Part shown: positions 19,263 through 28,423 of the stretch, one piece after another | Numbering within the stretch: position 1 is the stretch's first letter | Layout of the letters: the number at the start of each line of letters is the position of its first letter | Source: a bacterium | GTDB lineage: Bacteria > Planctomycetota > Planctomycetia > Pirellulales > Pirellulaceae | Length of the DNA: 64,000 nt | Reading direction: 5' to 3' | Assembly: GCA_030430075.1 (NCBI GenBank) | Contig: JAUIGN010000033.1 | Coordinates: forward strand, 1-64,000 | Made by a program: the position numbers and the translations under genes | Notes under the pieces: generated by a model | The model's input: the letters and a program-made list of their open reading frames with translations, nothing else | What the model was told of the DNA's origin: nothing | Database searches by the model: none

Positions 19263-22200
19263 ATGCGAAATCGTACCCAATGTGTTGGTCTCACCGTGTG
19301 GGCATCCGTGGTCGGCGCCGGCTTGCTGTCGGCATCCGAACCGGTCGACTATCTGCGCGACATCAAACCGCTACTCGCCGACAAATGTTTCTCCTGCCAC
19401 AGCGGACTCAAGCAGGAAGCCTCCCTGCGGCTGGACGCCATCGACTTGATCCGACAGGGGGGAGACAGTGGGGCGGCGATCGCGCCCGGCGATGGGTTGG
19501 CAAGCTTGATTGTGGAGCGGGTGTCTGCGGAAGACGCTGACTTGCGAATGCCACCACCGGAAGCGGGCCATCCGCTGACCGCCGACCAGATTCGTCTCCT
19601 CGCATCCTGGATCGACGCCGGTGCGGCGGCACCGGATGAAGCGATACCTGCCGATCCTCGTGACCACTGGGCGTTTCAACCGCCGCAGGCGATCGCGGTT
19701 CCGGACGCGGACGCAGCCTGGGTGCGGAACGAGATCGACCGGTTTCTGGCTGACGAGCATCAGCGGCGGGGGCTGGTTGCTGTCGGCCCGGGACCGCGCT
19801 CGCTTCTGTTGCGGAGGCTGTACCTGGACCTGATCGGGCTGCCGCCAACCGGTGAAGAATTGCAGACATTTCTCGACGACGAAACACCTGGTGCCTGGGA
19901 GTCGGCCGTCGATCGGCTGCTGGACAGTCCCCGCTACGGCGAACGTTGGGCTCGGCACTTCATGGACATCTGGCGGTACAGCGATCCCTCCGGATACGGC
20001 AATGAAATTCGCGACGGACGCGAGCACCTTTGGCGGTGGCGCGACTGGATCGTCGAATCGCTCAACGCGGACAAGCCGTACGATCGAATGCTGGTTGAGA
20101 TGCTGGCTGCCGATGAAGTCGCTCCGGACGATGTCGATGCCGCTCGAGCGACCGGGTTTCTGGCCCGCAACTGGTACAAGTTCAATCGCAACGTCTGGCT
20201 GGACAACATCGTCGAACATTCGTCGAAAGCGTTTCTCGGCCTGACACTCAACTGTGCCCGTTGCCACGATCACAAGTACGACCCGATTTCTCATCACGAG
20301 TATTACCAGATGCGAGCGTTCTTCGAACCGCATGAAGTGCGCGACGATCCGTTCGGGGCGGCCGAGTCCGCCATGGTGGTACGAGCCTTCGACGCCAAGG
20401 CCGAGACAGTCACGTATCCTTTTCTTCAGGGAGACGAGAACCGGCCCGACAAAGAACACCCCGCGTTGCCGGCCGTCCCTGAGGTGCTGGGTGGGAAACT
20501 GACGATCGAGCCCGTCACACTGCCCGTCACCGCCTATTACCCGGCCCTCCGTGAAGAGAATCGCGGGGCGGCGCTGGCCGCTGCCGAGGCCAGGTTGGCG
20601 GCGGCTCGTGCGGCGGTGGGCGAGGCCGAAGAGGATCTGCAAGCGGCCAGGCGGGCGGCGGACGAGGCGATCGCCCGCACCACGGGCGACTCGGCCGGCA
20701 CGAAAGACCAACCGTCGCGGCAAGCGGGCCGGCCTGCGGGGAAGATCGCCTGCCAGGATGATTTCTCAAGCCTCGATCCCCTCCGCTGGACCGTTGAAGG
20801 GGGACAATGGACCAGCCGGGCCGGACACCTCGTGCAATCCGACGGAAGCACGAACCAGTATCGCCTCCTGACCAACGTTGCGCACCCGCGCGATTTTCGC
20901 GCGCGGCTCAAGCTGCGGATTACTGGTGGCGAGATGTGGCGGTCCGTGGGACTTGGCTTTGACGTCCACGGCCAGGCGATGCGGGCCGTGTACCTTTCCG
21001 CGGTCTCCGGAGGTTCAAAGGTCCAGGCGACCCTGCAAGACGACACCGGGCGGTGGGCATATCCTCGTACCGGCGCAAAGGCCCGCGACATTCTCCTGGA
21101 CCGCGATTATCTGGTTGAACTTGCGGTTCGTGACCGGCTGCTGAATGTATTGATTGACGGCGAACTCCAGTTCGCGTTCACGCTGCCGGCCAACCGAAAC
21201 CCGGGAAAACTGGCGATCTTCACCTTTTCCGCGACGGCCGAATTCGACGATCTGGAAGTGGCGAGCCTCGCGCTTGATCGAGAACTGGTCGCCGACGGAA
21301 GCCAGCTTGCCGACGCAACCGATGATCGCGCCGACCCGGCAAGCGTCCTACGGCGAGCTGCAGCCCAGGTGCAGGCGGAACGCGCCAACCTGGCCCTGGC
21401 GGAAGCCGAACTCGCATCGCTCTCCGCGCGAACCGCCGCGGAACTGGCCAAGTTTGGTCTGGCCGAAGCCGACATGAAAGGGCTTGCCGCGGCGGCCGGC
21501 CGTGCCGCCCGCCTGGTCGACGTGCGCACGCACGAACAGAAGATCGCCACTGCCCGGATGACGCTGGCACAACTGGGCGACCTATCCGACGCCGACGCCG
21601 ACGCCAAGAAGACGAAACAGGCCGACGCCGCCCGCCAGGTCGTGGAGAAAGAAACCCGGCAACTGGCCGCCGCCCTGGAGAAACTCGAAGAGCCCACGAC
21701 CGGCTACCCGCCGCTGGGCCCCATCCATCCGACAACCAGCACGGGGCGCCGGCTGGCGTTGGCCCGATGGATCACGAGGCCCGAGAATCCGCTCACCGCA
21801 CGGGTCCTGGTGAACCATGTCTGGTTGCGCCATTTCGATGCGCCGCTGGTCGAACGGATGTTTGATTTCGGGCTCCGGTCCGACCGCCCACCCCAGGCGA
21901 ATTTGCTGGACTGGCTGGCCGTGAAGTTCATGCAGGACGGCTGGAGCCTCAAGGCCCTCCATCGGCGGATTGTCATGTCGGGCGCCTATCGATTCCATTC
22001 GTCGGCCGGTCCCCTGCCAGGGACCGCGGAACGATCGCCGAGCAGCCCAACCTTGACTGCCGAGGCAGCCGCCGCCAACCAACGGATCGACCCGGACAAC
22101 CGCAGTCTGTGGCGAATGAACGCGCGCAGAATGGAAGCGGAGGTCGCCCGCGATAGTCTGCTCTACCTGGGCGGAAGTCTCGACGTGACGATGGGCGGAC

Positions 22201-22598
22201 CGCCGATCCGTCATACCGAAGGACAAACGGTCCTCCGCCGCAGCCTGTATTTTCGCCAGGACAAGGAGCGCCAGATGACCTTCTTGAGCCTCTTCGACGG
22301 GGCGAAGGTCAATGAGTGCTACCGCCGCAAAGCGACCGTCGTGCCCCAGCAGGCGCTGGCGATGTTCAACAGCCAAATCGCCTGGGAACAAGCCGGTAAG
22401 TTGGCGGAGCGGGGTGAGCCGCAGGATCGGGCTGCGTTTGTCAGCCGCTTGTTCACCGATCTGCTCTGCCGCCCGGCGACAGCGGATGAGCTGCGCGAAT
22501 GCGAGACCTTCCTGGCGACCGCCGCCAACCGGGCCGACGCACGTAGGCAGTTAGTGTTAGTCATTCTCAATCACAATGACTTCGTGACGGTCCGTTAG
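19263..22598 (+). CDS. Planctomycete cytochrome-type protein: PSCyt1-DUF1549-LamG-like-DUF1553
   Basis: 1111 residues from the ATG at 19263 (an ATG at 19242 is also possible). Signal peptide, then a cytochrome-like domain with CFSCH near residue 45. DUF1549 covers about 145-365 and has a second heme-type motif, CARCH. An Ala/Glu-rich coiled coil (about 430-480) leads into a LamG-like beta-sandwich (about 500-670, starting CQDDFSSLDPLRW), then another long coiled coil (about 690-820). DUF1553 fills the C-terminus (RRLALARWITRPENPLTARV). These proteins are exported, are associated with carbohydrate catabolism in planctomycetes and have no proven reaction. The partner DUF1501 gene is 400 bp downstream, an unusually wide gap. 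Confidence 0.92.
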   Translation: MRNRTQCVGLTVWASVVGAGLLSASEPVDYLRDIKPLLADKCFSCHSGLKQEASLRLDAIDLIRQGGDSGAAIAPGDGLASLIVERVSAEDADLRMPPPEAGHPLTADQIRLLASWIDAGAAAPDEAIPADPRDHWAFQPPQAIAVPDADAAWVRNEIDRFLADEHQRRGLVAVGPGPRSLLLRRLYLDLIGLPPTGEELQTFLDDETPGAWESAVDRLLDSPRYGERWARHFMDIWRYSDPSGYGNEIRDGREHLWRWRDWIVESLNADKPYDRMLVEMLAADEVAPDDVDAARATGFLARNWYKFNRNVWLDNIVEHSSKAFLGLTLNCARCHDHKYDPISHHEYYQMRAFFEPHEVRDDPFGAAESAMVVRAFDAKAETVTYPFLQGDENRPDKEHPALPAVPEVLGGKLTIEPVTLPVTAYYPALREENRGAALAAAEARLAAARAAVGEAEEDLQAARRAADEAIARTTGDSAGTKDQPSRQAGRPAGKIACQDDFSSLDPLRWTVEGGQWTSRAGHLVQSDGSTNQYRLLTNVAHPRDFRARLKLRITGGEMWRSVGLGFDVHGQAMRAVYLSAVSGGSKVQATLQDDTGRWAYPRTGAKARDILLDRDYLVELAVRDRLLNVLIDGELQFAFTLPANRNPGKLAIFTFSATAEFDDLEVASLALDRELVADGSQLADATDDRADPASVLRRAAAQVQAERANLALAEAELASLSARTAAELAKFGLAEADMKGLAAAAGRAARLVDVRTHEQKIATARMTLAQLGDLSDADADAKKTKQADAARQVVEKETRQLAAALEKLEEPTTGYPPLGPIHPTTSTGRRLALARWITRPENPLTARVLVNHVWLRHFDAPLVERMFDFGLRSDRPPQANLLDWLAVKFMQDGWSLKALHRRIVMSGAYRFHSSAGPLPGTAERSPSSPTLTAEAAAANQRIDPDNRSLWRMNARRMEAEVARDSLLYLGGSLDVTMGGPPIRHTEGQTVLRRSLYFRQDKERQMTFLSLFDGAKVNECYRRKATVVPQQALAMFNSQIAWEQAGKLAERGEPQDRAAFVSRLFTDLLCRPATADELRECETFLATAANRADARRQLVLVILNHNDFVTVR

Positions 22599-22998
22599 CC
22601 TCAGTACTTTGCCATACAAATCGGGTGATTGCATCCTCAACGTGTCGACCGACCAAGGGTTGACGATTCCATCAGGCAACCGCGATGTTGCCGCTCGCAT
22701 CATTGAAATACAACGACGTACGAAATCCGATTGAACCGTATTGCGGTTAGGGAATGAGGGAAGCAAGGAATGTCATGCAAAGCATGACCTGCGGAAGTGT
22801 GGAATTCAGAAGGATGGAATACGGCATGCAATTGATCACCTGGCCCCAATGCCGTTGGACAACATCAACAGCGTGTGGTCTTAACGTCGTTCAGCTTGAG
22901 TCAATTTCTAACAACGGTCCTCGGGGTTGGCCCGTTGTCACGTCGAGGTTCGACCCTGGTTCACAAGATCACACCGTCACCCGCCACGGACAACCAAC
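22599..22998. other. Spacer between DUF1553 and DUF1501 genes with a small hairpin
   Basis: 400 bp of relatively AT-rich DNA. GTCATGC-AAA-GCATGAC at 22772-22788 is a perfect 7-bp inverted repeat. No reading frame looks like a gene. It may contain a promoter for the DUF1501 gene. Confidence 0.4.
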
Positions 22999-24468
22999 AT
23001 GATCAACAGACGCCTGATTCCGCGCCGTTCGTTTCTTTCCGACCTGGGGACGGGGTTCGCGAGCGTCGCGCTGAGCGCGCTGTTGCAGCGCGACGGTAGC
23101 CTGCGGGCGGAAAGCGGGCAACCGTGGTCACCGCCGGACGGGCTGCCCCACTTTGCCCCAAAGGCCAAGAACGTCATCTGGCTCTTTATGGCCGGCGGTG
23201 TCAGTCAGGTCGAGACCTTCGATCCGAAACCGGCCCTGAATACCTATGCCGGCAAGACGATCGCGGAAACACCCTACCCGGAAGTCCTCGACTCGCCCTA
23301 CATCAAGAACCGGATCGAACTGGTCAAAGGGGACGCGAACGGCAAGATTTACGACAAGCTATTCCCCCTCCAGGTTGGCTACGGCAAGCGAGGGCAAAGT
23401 GGAATCGAAGTCTCCGACTGGTGGCCCCACGTGTCGGAATGTGTCGATGACATGGCGGTGATCCGGTCGATGTGGACCACGGCCAGTAACCACGACGCGC
23501 AGCTCCAGTTCCATACCGGGCGAAATCGGTTCGATGGGTTCTTTCCGACAATCGGCGCCTGGGTTCACTATGGACTGGGGTCGCTGAACGACAGTCTGCC
23601 GCAGTTCATCGTGATGGGCAATAAGATCGGCGACTGCTGCGGCGGCAAGGCGACCGAGGGTGGCGACTACCTGGGCCCCGAACACGACGGGGTGACTTTG
23701 TCGGTCGACCCGCAGAACCCGTTGCCGTTTGCGGTCCCGGCTGGAGGCGGGACGTTGGAATCGCGACAACGGGCCCAGCAATTGCTGGGTCGGCTCAACC
23801 GAATCGCTCAGCAGGAATACCCGCAGGACCCCGCCTTGGCGGCTCGTATCAAGTCGTACGAGTTGGCGTTCCGAATGCAGACCGCCGTCCCGGAGGTCGT
23901 CAATCTGGCGGAAGAGCCGCAGCACACCCACGATCTGTATGGCACGTCAGGTGGACCCACCCAGTCATTCGGACGGCTATGCCTGACGGCGCGGCGGCTG
24001 GTGGAACGGGGAGTTCGCTTCGTTCAGATCTATCACGGGGGCGGAGGTGCCGGGGCCTGGGACGCACATAGCAATGTGAAGGGGAATCATGCCAAGAACT
24101 GTCAACAGGTCGATCAACCGATCGCCGGCCTGCTCAACGACCTGAAGCGAACCGGGTTGCTGGACGAGACGTTGGTGGTCTGGGGATCAGAGTTCGGCCG
24201 CACGCCGGGTGGACAGGGGTCGAATGGGCGGGGTCACCACAATTTCGGCTTCTCAGTTTGGATGGCCGGTGGCGGGATCAAGGGAGGCATCGTGCACGGC
24301 GCAACGGACGAACTGGGGTTTCATGCTGTGGAGAATCGGCATTACGTCACCGACCTGCACGCCACCGTGATGCACCAGCTGGGCCTCGACCCGCGCCGCC
24401 TGGAAGTCCCCGGTCGGAAACGATTGGAAATCGATTATGGTACGCCGATCGACGAAGTGATGGGGTAG
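22999..24468 (+). CDS. DUF1501 family protein, Tat-exported
   Basis: 489 residues from the ATG at 22999. The N-terminus INRRLIPRRSFLSDLGTGFA carries a twin-Arg motif and hydrophobic stretch. The body matches DUF1501 proteins of the alkaline-phosphatase superfamily: NVIWLFMAGGVSQVETFDPK near residue 57, VWGSEFGRTPGG near 395, and a C-terminal HHNFGFSVWMAGGGIKGGIV. Members are usually paired with DUF1549/1553 proteins, as here, and are thought to act outside the cytoplasm. The chemical role is not established. Confidence 0.93.
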   Translation: MINRRLIPRRSFLSDLGTGFASVALSALLQRDGSLRAESGQPWSPPDGLPHFAPKAKNVIWLFMAGGVSQVETFDPKPALNTYAGKTIAETPYPEVLDSPYIKNRIELVKGDANGKIYDKLFPLQVGYGKRGQSGIEVSDWWPHVSECVDDMAVIRSMWTTASNHDAQLQFHTGRNRFDGFFPTIGAWVHYGLGSLNDSLPQFIVMGNKIGDCCGGKATEGGDYLGPEHDGVTLSVDPQNPLPFAVPAGGGTLESRQRAQQLLGRLNRIAQQEYPQDPALAARIKSYELAFRMQTAVPEVVNLAEEPQHTHDLYGTSGGPTQSFGRLCLTARRLVERGVRFVQIYHGGGGAGAWDAHSNVKGNHAKNCQQVDQPIAGLLNDLKRTGLLDETLVVWGSEFGRTPGGQGSNGRGHHNFGFSVWMAGGGIKGGIVHGATDELGFHAVENRHYVTDLHATVMHQLGLDPRRLEVPGRKRLEIDYGTPIDEVMG

Positions 24469-24509
24469 CCTTCCAGGCCCACCTTTACGTTTGCCGCGGT
24501 GCCGGCGAT

Positions 24510-25085
24510 CTACGATCCCGCGTAGTGCCGATTGGCCAGGTCATTCTGGATCCAGAGCAACTTGTTGAATGCCCGCGCCGTTCGCTGAGCAGTGGCTGGG
24601 TCCAATGGCCATTCAGAAATCGATTCCATCAGGGCGTCGGAGAGCAGACCCATCAGCGCATTCATCTGCACGAGCGGAACATGAATGGCCGAATTCCCGG
24701 CCCCAGGGGTGTGCATCTTGCCGACCATGTCGAGGTAGACGACCATCTTGGCGTCATACGAACGTCCGATCAGCTGCATGAAGTAGCGATTCAAATGGTC
24801 TTTGCGAAACTGGATCTGCGGATGGTGGTCGGTGAGCGAACCGACGTCAGCCGGCACTTCCCCTTCGAACCCTGCCTGCCGCGGAACAAAATGTCGCGCC
24901 GTGGCGTCGTAGCTGAGGAGTTTGTGGTAGGTCGTTTCAACGATTTCCGGAATGCGCGGGCCCAGATGCGGCGCGCTCATCTGAATCAACGATACGTCTT
25001 CCGGGCCGAACCCGATGAACTCGGCCAGGTACTCGTAGCGATACTGAAGATCGGTTTCCAGCTTCTGTTCGTCAATCTTTTTCAT
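24510..25085 (-). CDS. Protoglobin-family heme protein
   Basis: 191 residues from the ATG at 25085 (MKKIDEQKLETDLQYRYEY), the usual length for single-domain protoglobins. The motif VGKMHTPGAGN near residue 137 fits the proximal-His region of globin-coupled sensors and protoglobins. No signalling output domain is attached, so it probably binds or detoxifies a small gas (O2, NO or CO). It lies 145 bp downstream of hcp on the same strand, which points to nitrosative stress. Heme binding is inferred from family similarity. Confidence 0.8.
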   Translation of the reverse strand: MKKIDEQKLETDLQYRYEYLAEFIGFGPEDVSLIQMSAPHLGPRIPEIVETTYHKLLSYDATARHFVPRQAGFEGEVPADVGSLTDHHPQIQFRKDHLNRYFMQLIGRSYDAKMVVYLDMVGKMHTPGAGNSAIHVPLVQMNALMGLLSDALMESISEWPLDPATAQRTARAFNKLLWIQNDLANRHYAGS

Positions 25086-25230
25086 AGCGCATCCAACGCC
25101 TGTGGGAAAGGAAAATTCGCCCTGCGGAGGGGCCCCGTCAGACCTTCTATTCGGTCCTCGCCTGCGGGGCCCCTGCCGGACTCGCCGCGGACTCGCACGC
25201 GAACCTACCAACGATTGCAGGACGCGGGAA

Positions 25231-26517
25231 TCACGCACCCAGTTGCACCAGTTCCGCAGGCGGCTCGGCTTCGATGATCTTGAGGTCGAACTTGTCCTGG
25301 AGAATCTTGAAGACGTTGGGGGATACAAAGGCGGGTGGGACGGGACCGATGCGAATCCCTTTGACGTTCAGTGCGAGCAGGCTCAACAGGACGGCGACCG
25401 CCTTTTGCTCGAACCAGGAGAGGACGATCTCCAGCGGGAGGTCGTTGACATCAACGTCAAACGCCTTGGAGAGGGCGAGCGCGACCTGGACCGCCCCAAA
25501 GGCATCGTTGCACTGGCCCATGTCGAGGAAACGAGGTATCCCGGCGACCGTCCCGTAATCGTAGTCGCGAATCCGGTACTTGCCGCATCCAAGTGTCAAG
25601 ATCACGGACTCCTCCGGAGAGGACTCGGCCAGTCGCGTGTAGTAATTACGCCCCGACTCGGCCCCGTCGCAACCGCCAATCAAGTAGAAACGCTTGATGT
25701 CGCCATTCTGGACCGCCCCGACGATCTTGTCGGCGAGGCCTAGAATCACGCTGTGGTGAAACCCGATCGTCGACTCACGAACCCGGTTGTCAGGCAGGGG
25801 CGGGCACGCTTTCGCTTTGGCGACGACCGCTGAGAAATCACTGTCTGTCAGCCGCGTGCCGCCTGGAACGGCCGTGACGCGATTCGTGAACAGGCGGTCT
25901 GCGTAGGTCTCGGGTGGAATCAAGACACAGTTCGTCGTCGCTAGAATCGGACCGGAGAACATGGGGAATTCCCACAATTGATTCTGCCAGGGTCCGCCAT
26001 AATGGCCGGCGAGATGAGGATGCTTCTTGAGTTCCGGATAGCTGTGCGCGGGGAGCATCTCTCCATGCGTGTAAACGTTGATTCCGGTGCCTGCGGTCTG
26101 GTCGAGCAGATCCGACAGGTCCACCAGATCGTGCCCGGTGACCAGGATCCCCGGCCCCGCCTTCGTCCCTTCGTAGACGGTGGTCGGTTCGGGTGTACCA
26201 AACCGCTCGCGATGCCCCTCATCAAGGAGTTCCATTACGCGAACGTTCATCCGGCCACACTCGAGAACCATCTCGAGCAGGCTGTCGAGGTCAAAATTGA
26301 CGTTCGTCACGGTGGCGAAGAGCGCCTCTTCGATGAACGCGCTGACGCTTTCATCGGTCTTGCCCAGCCGCCTGGCATGGTGCGCGTAGGCAGCCATTCC
26401 CTTGAGCCCGTACAAGAGGATCTCTTGCAACGACTGCATGTCTTCGTCTTTTCCGCATACGCCAATGTCCGTACAGCCGGTTCCATTCTGGGTCTGCTCG
26501 CATTGATTACAAAACAT
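25231..26517 (-). CDS. hcp: Hybrid cluster protein (hydroxylamine/NO reductase), short form
   Basis: 428 residues from the ATG at 26517, which is preceded by AAGGAG at a good distance. The proximal cluster Cys are C3, C6, C15 and C21 (MFCNQCEQTQ...VCGK). Hybrid-cluster ligands are visible: GHDL, HGEMLPAH, TNC, GGCDGA, LGCGKYR, QCND and SWFEQKA. Compared with the 550-residue E. coli type, about 120 residues are missing after TNVNFD, equivalent to one three-helix bundle, as in the short (class III) Hcps. Family function: reduction of hydroxylamine and probably NO. Cytoplasmic. It precedes the protoglobin gene, so the two may form a reactive-nitrogen defence unit. Confidence 0.95.
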   Translation of the reverse strand: MFCNQCEQTQNGTGCTDIGVCGKDEDMQSLQEILLYGLKGMAAYAHHARRLGKTDESVSAFIEEALFATVTNVNFDLDSLLEMVLECGRMNVRVMELLDEGHRERFGTPEPTTVYEGTKAGPGILVTGHDLVDLSDLLDQTAGTGINVYTHGEMLPAHSYPELKKHPHLAGHYGGPWQNQLWEFPMFSGPILATTNCVLIPPETYADRLFTNRVTAVPGGTRLTDSDFSAVVAKAKACPPLPDNRVRESTIGFHHSVILGLADKIVGAVQNGDIKRFYLIGGCDGAESGRNYYTRLAESSPEESVILTLGCGKYRIRDYDYGTVAGIPRFLDMGQCNDAFGAVQVALALSKAFDVDVNDLPLEIVLSWFEQKAVAVLLSLLALNVKGIRIGPVPPAFVSPNVFKILQDKFDLKIIEAEPPAELVQLGA

Positions 26518-26822
26518 GGATGCTCCTTCAGGGGCGGGGAGAGGGGTGGGCCGCGGGGCCGTGAAGATTGAAGCCAACGGGCATCGTGAATGCGCGGTCG
26601 GCTTTCCCCGTCAGTGCATCTTGCGTACCGAAGCCGCCACACCGCCCATTCGGCGGACGGCTGTGCAGATACGCGCGCACAATCGGCGCGCAGGCGCGCG
26701 AAGGCGTCACGTCCGCAATTCCAAAGAAGTCTCGGGAACGCTCACAACCGTTGGCGTGCAAATGGCGGACCCAATGCCGGCAGCGAAACACCGGCAGCGA
26801 AAGGGAGCAAGTCCCTTTCCGG
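26518..26822. other. Intergenic region upstream of hcp
   Basis: 305 bp between the glnA stop and the hcp start. It holds the hcp ribosome binding site. No FNR/Dnr-like or NsrR-like palindrome could be recognised. Confidence 0.4.
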
Positions 26823-28250
26823 TCAGATGTCGTAGTAGAGACAGAACTCGTAGGGATGGGGCCGCAGCCGCATGGCATCGGCTTCTTGCGTCCGCTTGTA
26901 GGTGATCCAGGTTTCGATGACATCTTGGGTGAAGACGTCGCCCCGCAAGAGGAATTCATGATCCTCATGGAGGGCGTCGAGTGCTTCGTCAAGCGAACCT
27001 GGGGCTTTGCCGATGCCCTTGGCCTCCTCGGGCGGGAGGTCGTAAATATCCTTGTCCAGCGGGTCTCCGGGGCTGATCTTGTTCTGGATTCCGTCGACGG
27101 CCGCCATCAGGATTGCCGCGAACGCCAGGTACGGGTTGCAACTCGGATCAGGACAACGAAACTCGACCCGTTTGGCTTTAGGGCTGGGGCTGTACATGGG
27201 GATTCGGCACGCGGCCGAACGGTTGCGCTGTGAGTACGCCAGGTTCACGGGTGCTTCATAACCCGGCACCAGGCGTTTGTAGCTGTTGGTGGTCGGATTG
27301 GTGAAAGCCAACAGGGCCGGTGCATGCCTGAGTACGCCCCCGATGGCATGCAGCGCCATGTCGCTCAGCCCGGCATAACCGCTGCCGGCGAACAGTGGAT
27401 GGCCGTCTTTCCAGAACGAAAAATGCGTGTGCATGCCGCTGCCGTTGTCGCCAAAAATCGGCTTGGGCATGAACGTGGCCGTCTTGTTGTGCTTGCGAGC
27501 GACATTCTTCACGATGTACTTGAACATGAGCAGGTGGTCGGCAATCGTGACCATCTCGTTGAAGCGAAGATCGATCTCCGATTGACCGGCGGTGCCGACC
27601 TCATGATGCTGGCACTCGACATCCAACCCGCAGGCCCCCATGGTCTGCATCATCTCGTTGCGAAGGTCCATCAGTTGGTCAGCGGGCGGCACGGGGAAGT
27701 AGCCTTCCTTGTGACGCAACTTGTGACCCAGGTTGGGCCCTTCGCCGGCGGCCCGCATGTCCCGCCCCCGGTTCCACTGGCCTTCGGCACTGTCCAGATG
27801 GTAGTAGCCTGCGTTGGCGGTCTGGTCGAACCGCACATCGTCAAACACGAAGAACTCGGCTTCCGGGCCAAAGTACGCGGTATCGGCGACCCCGGTGCTC
27901 TTCAGATAGTTGACGGACTTGCGGGCAACATTGCGAGGATCGCGAGAATAGTCTTCGCGGGTAATCGGATCCTGGATGTTGCAGATCATGTTGAGCGTCT
28001 GTAATTCGGTAAACGGATCGATGAACGCCGTATCCGCAACCGGGACCACCAGCATGTCACTCTCATTGATCGCCTGCCAACCGCGGATGCTTGAGCCGTC
28101 GAAACCGAGCCCTTCCTCGAAAACGTCTTCGGAGAGCCGGCAGACGGGAATTGTGAAATGCTGCCACAATCCGGGGAAATCCATAAAGCGAAAATCGACT
28201 GCCTTGACGTCTCGTTCACGGCACATGGCGAGGACTTCTTGCGGATTCAC
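26823..28250 (-). CDS. glnA: Glutamine synthetase type I
   Basis: 475 residues from a GTG at 28250 with GGGAG 7 nt upstream; length typical of GSI. N-terminal beta-grasp with FRFMDFPGLWQHFTIP and FDGSSIRGWQ. Catalytic-domain motifs: FGPEAEFFVFD, HHEVGTAGQSEIDLRF, the ATP-binding KPIFGDNGSGMHTHFSFWK, and NPTTNSYKRLVPGYEAP. The adenylylation loop is intact: DIYDLPPEEAKGI keeps the Tyr, so the beta-type regulation by GlnE is possible, although no glnE is in the window. It makes glutamine from glutamate, ammonia and ATP. Cytoplasmic dodecamer. Confidence 0.97.
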   Translation of the reverse strand: MNPQEVLAMCRERDVKAVDFRFMDFPGLWQHFTIPVCRLSEDVFEEGLGFDGSSIRGWQAINESDMLVVPVADTAFIDPFTELQTLNMICNIQDPITREDYSRDPRNVARKSVNYLKSTGVADTAYFGPEAEFFVFDDVRFDQTANAGYYHLDSAEGQWNRGRDMRAAGEGPNLGHKLRHKEGYFPVPPADQLMDLRNEMMQTMGACGLDVECQHHEVGTAGQSEIDLRFNEMVTIADHLLMFKYIVKNVARKHNKTATFMPKPIFGDNGSGMHTHFSFWKDGHPLFAGSGYAGLSDMALHAIGGVLRHAPALLAFTNPTTNSYKRLVPGYEAPVNLAYSQRNRSAACRIPMYSPSPKAKRVEFRCPDPSCNPYLAFAAILMAAVDGIQNKISPGDPLDKDIYDLPPEEAKGIGKAPGSLDEALDALHEDHEFLLRGDVFTQDVIETWITYKRTQEADAMRLRPHPYEFCLYYDI

Positions 28251-28423
28251 GTCAACACTCCCATCTGAGACTCGGAACTACGGCCACTCATGGCACCGTT
28301 GCAACCGTGGGCCGGCGATCGGGCGAGGCCACTGCCCGATTTTTGGTCGGAAGCCGGCCAACTGTCAATCGGGCTGGCAATCGGGCTGGACCGTCCTGCC
28401 CACCTCCCGTGGCTCCTGGCCGC

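Noticed and set aside
19371..20723. 450-codon minus-strand frame over the cytochrome/DUF1549 gene
   Set aside because: Antisense to conserved CXXCH and DUF1549 motifs; Arg-rich with no domain.
22557..22766. Short minus-strand frame in the DUF1553/DUF1501 spacer
   Set aside because: 69 codons overlapping the end of the DUF1553 gene, with no domain, signal or ribosome binding site.
26518..26822. FNR/Dnr-type operator upstream of hcp
   Set aside because: No TTGAT-N4-ATCAA-like palindrome could be found; TTGGCTTCAA lacks the required spacing.
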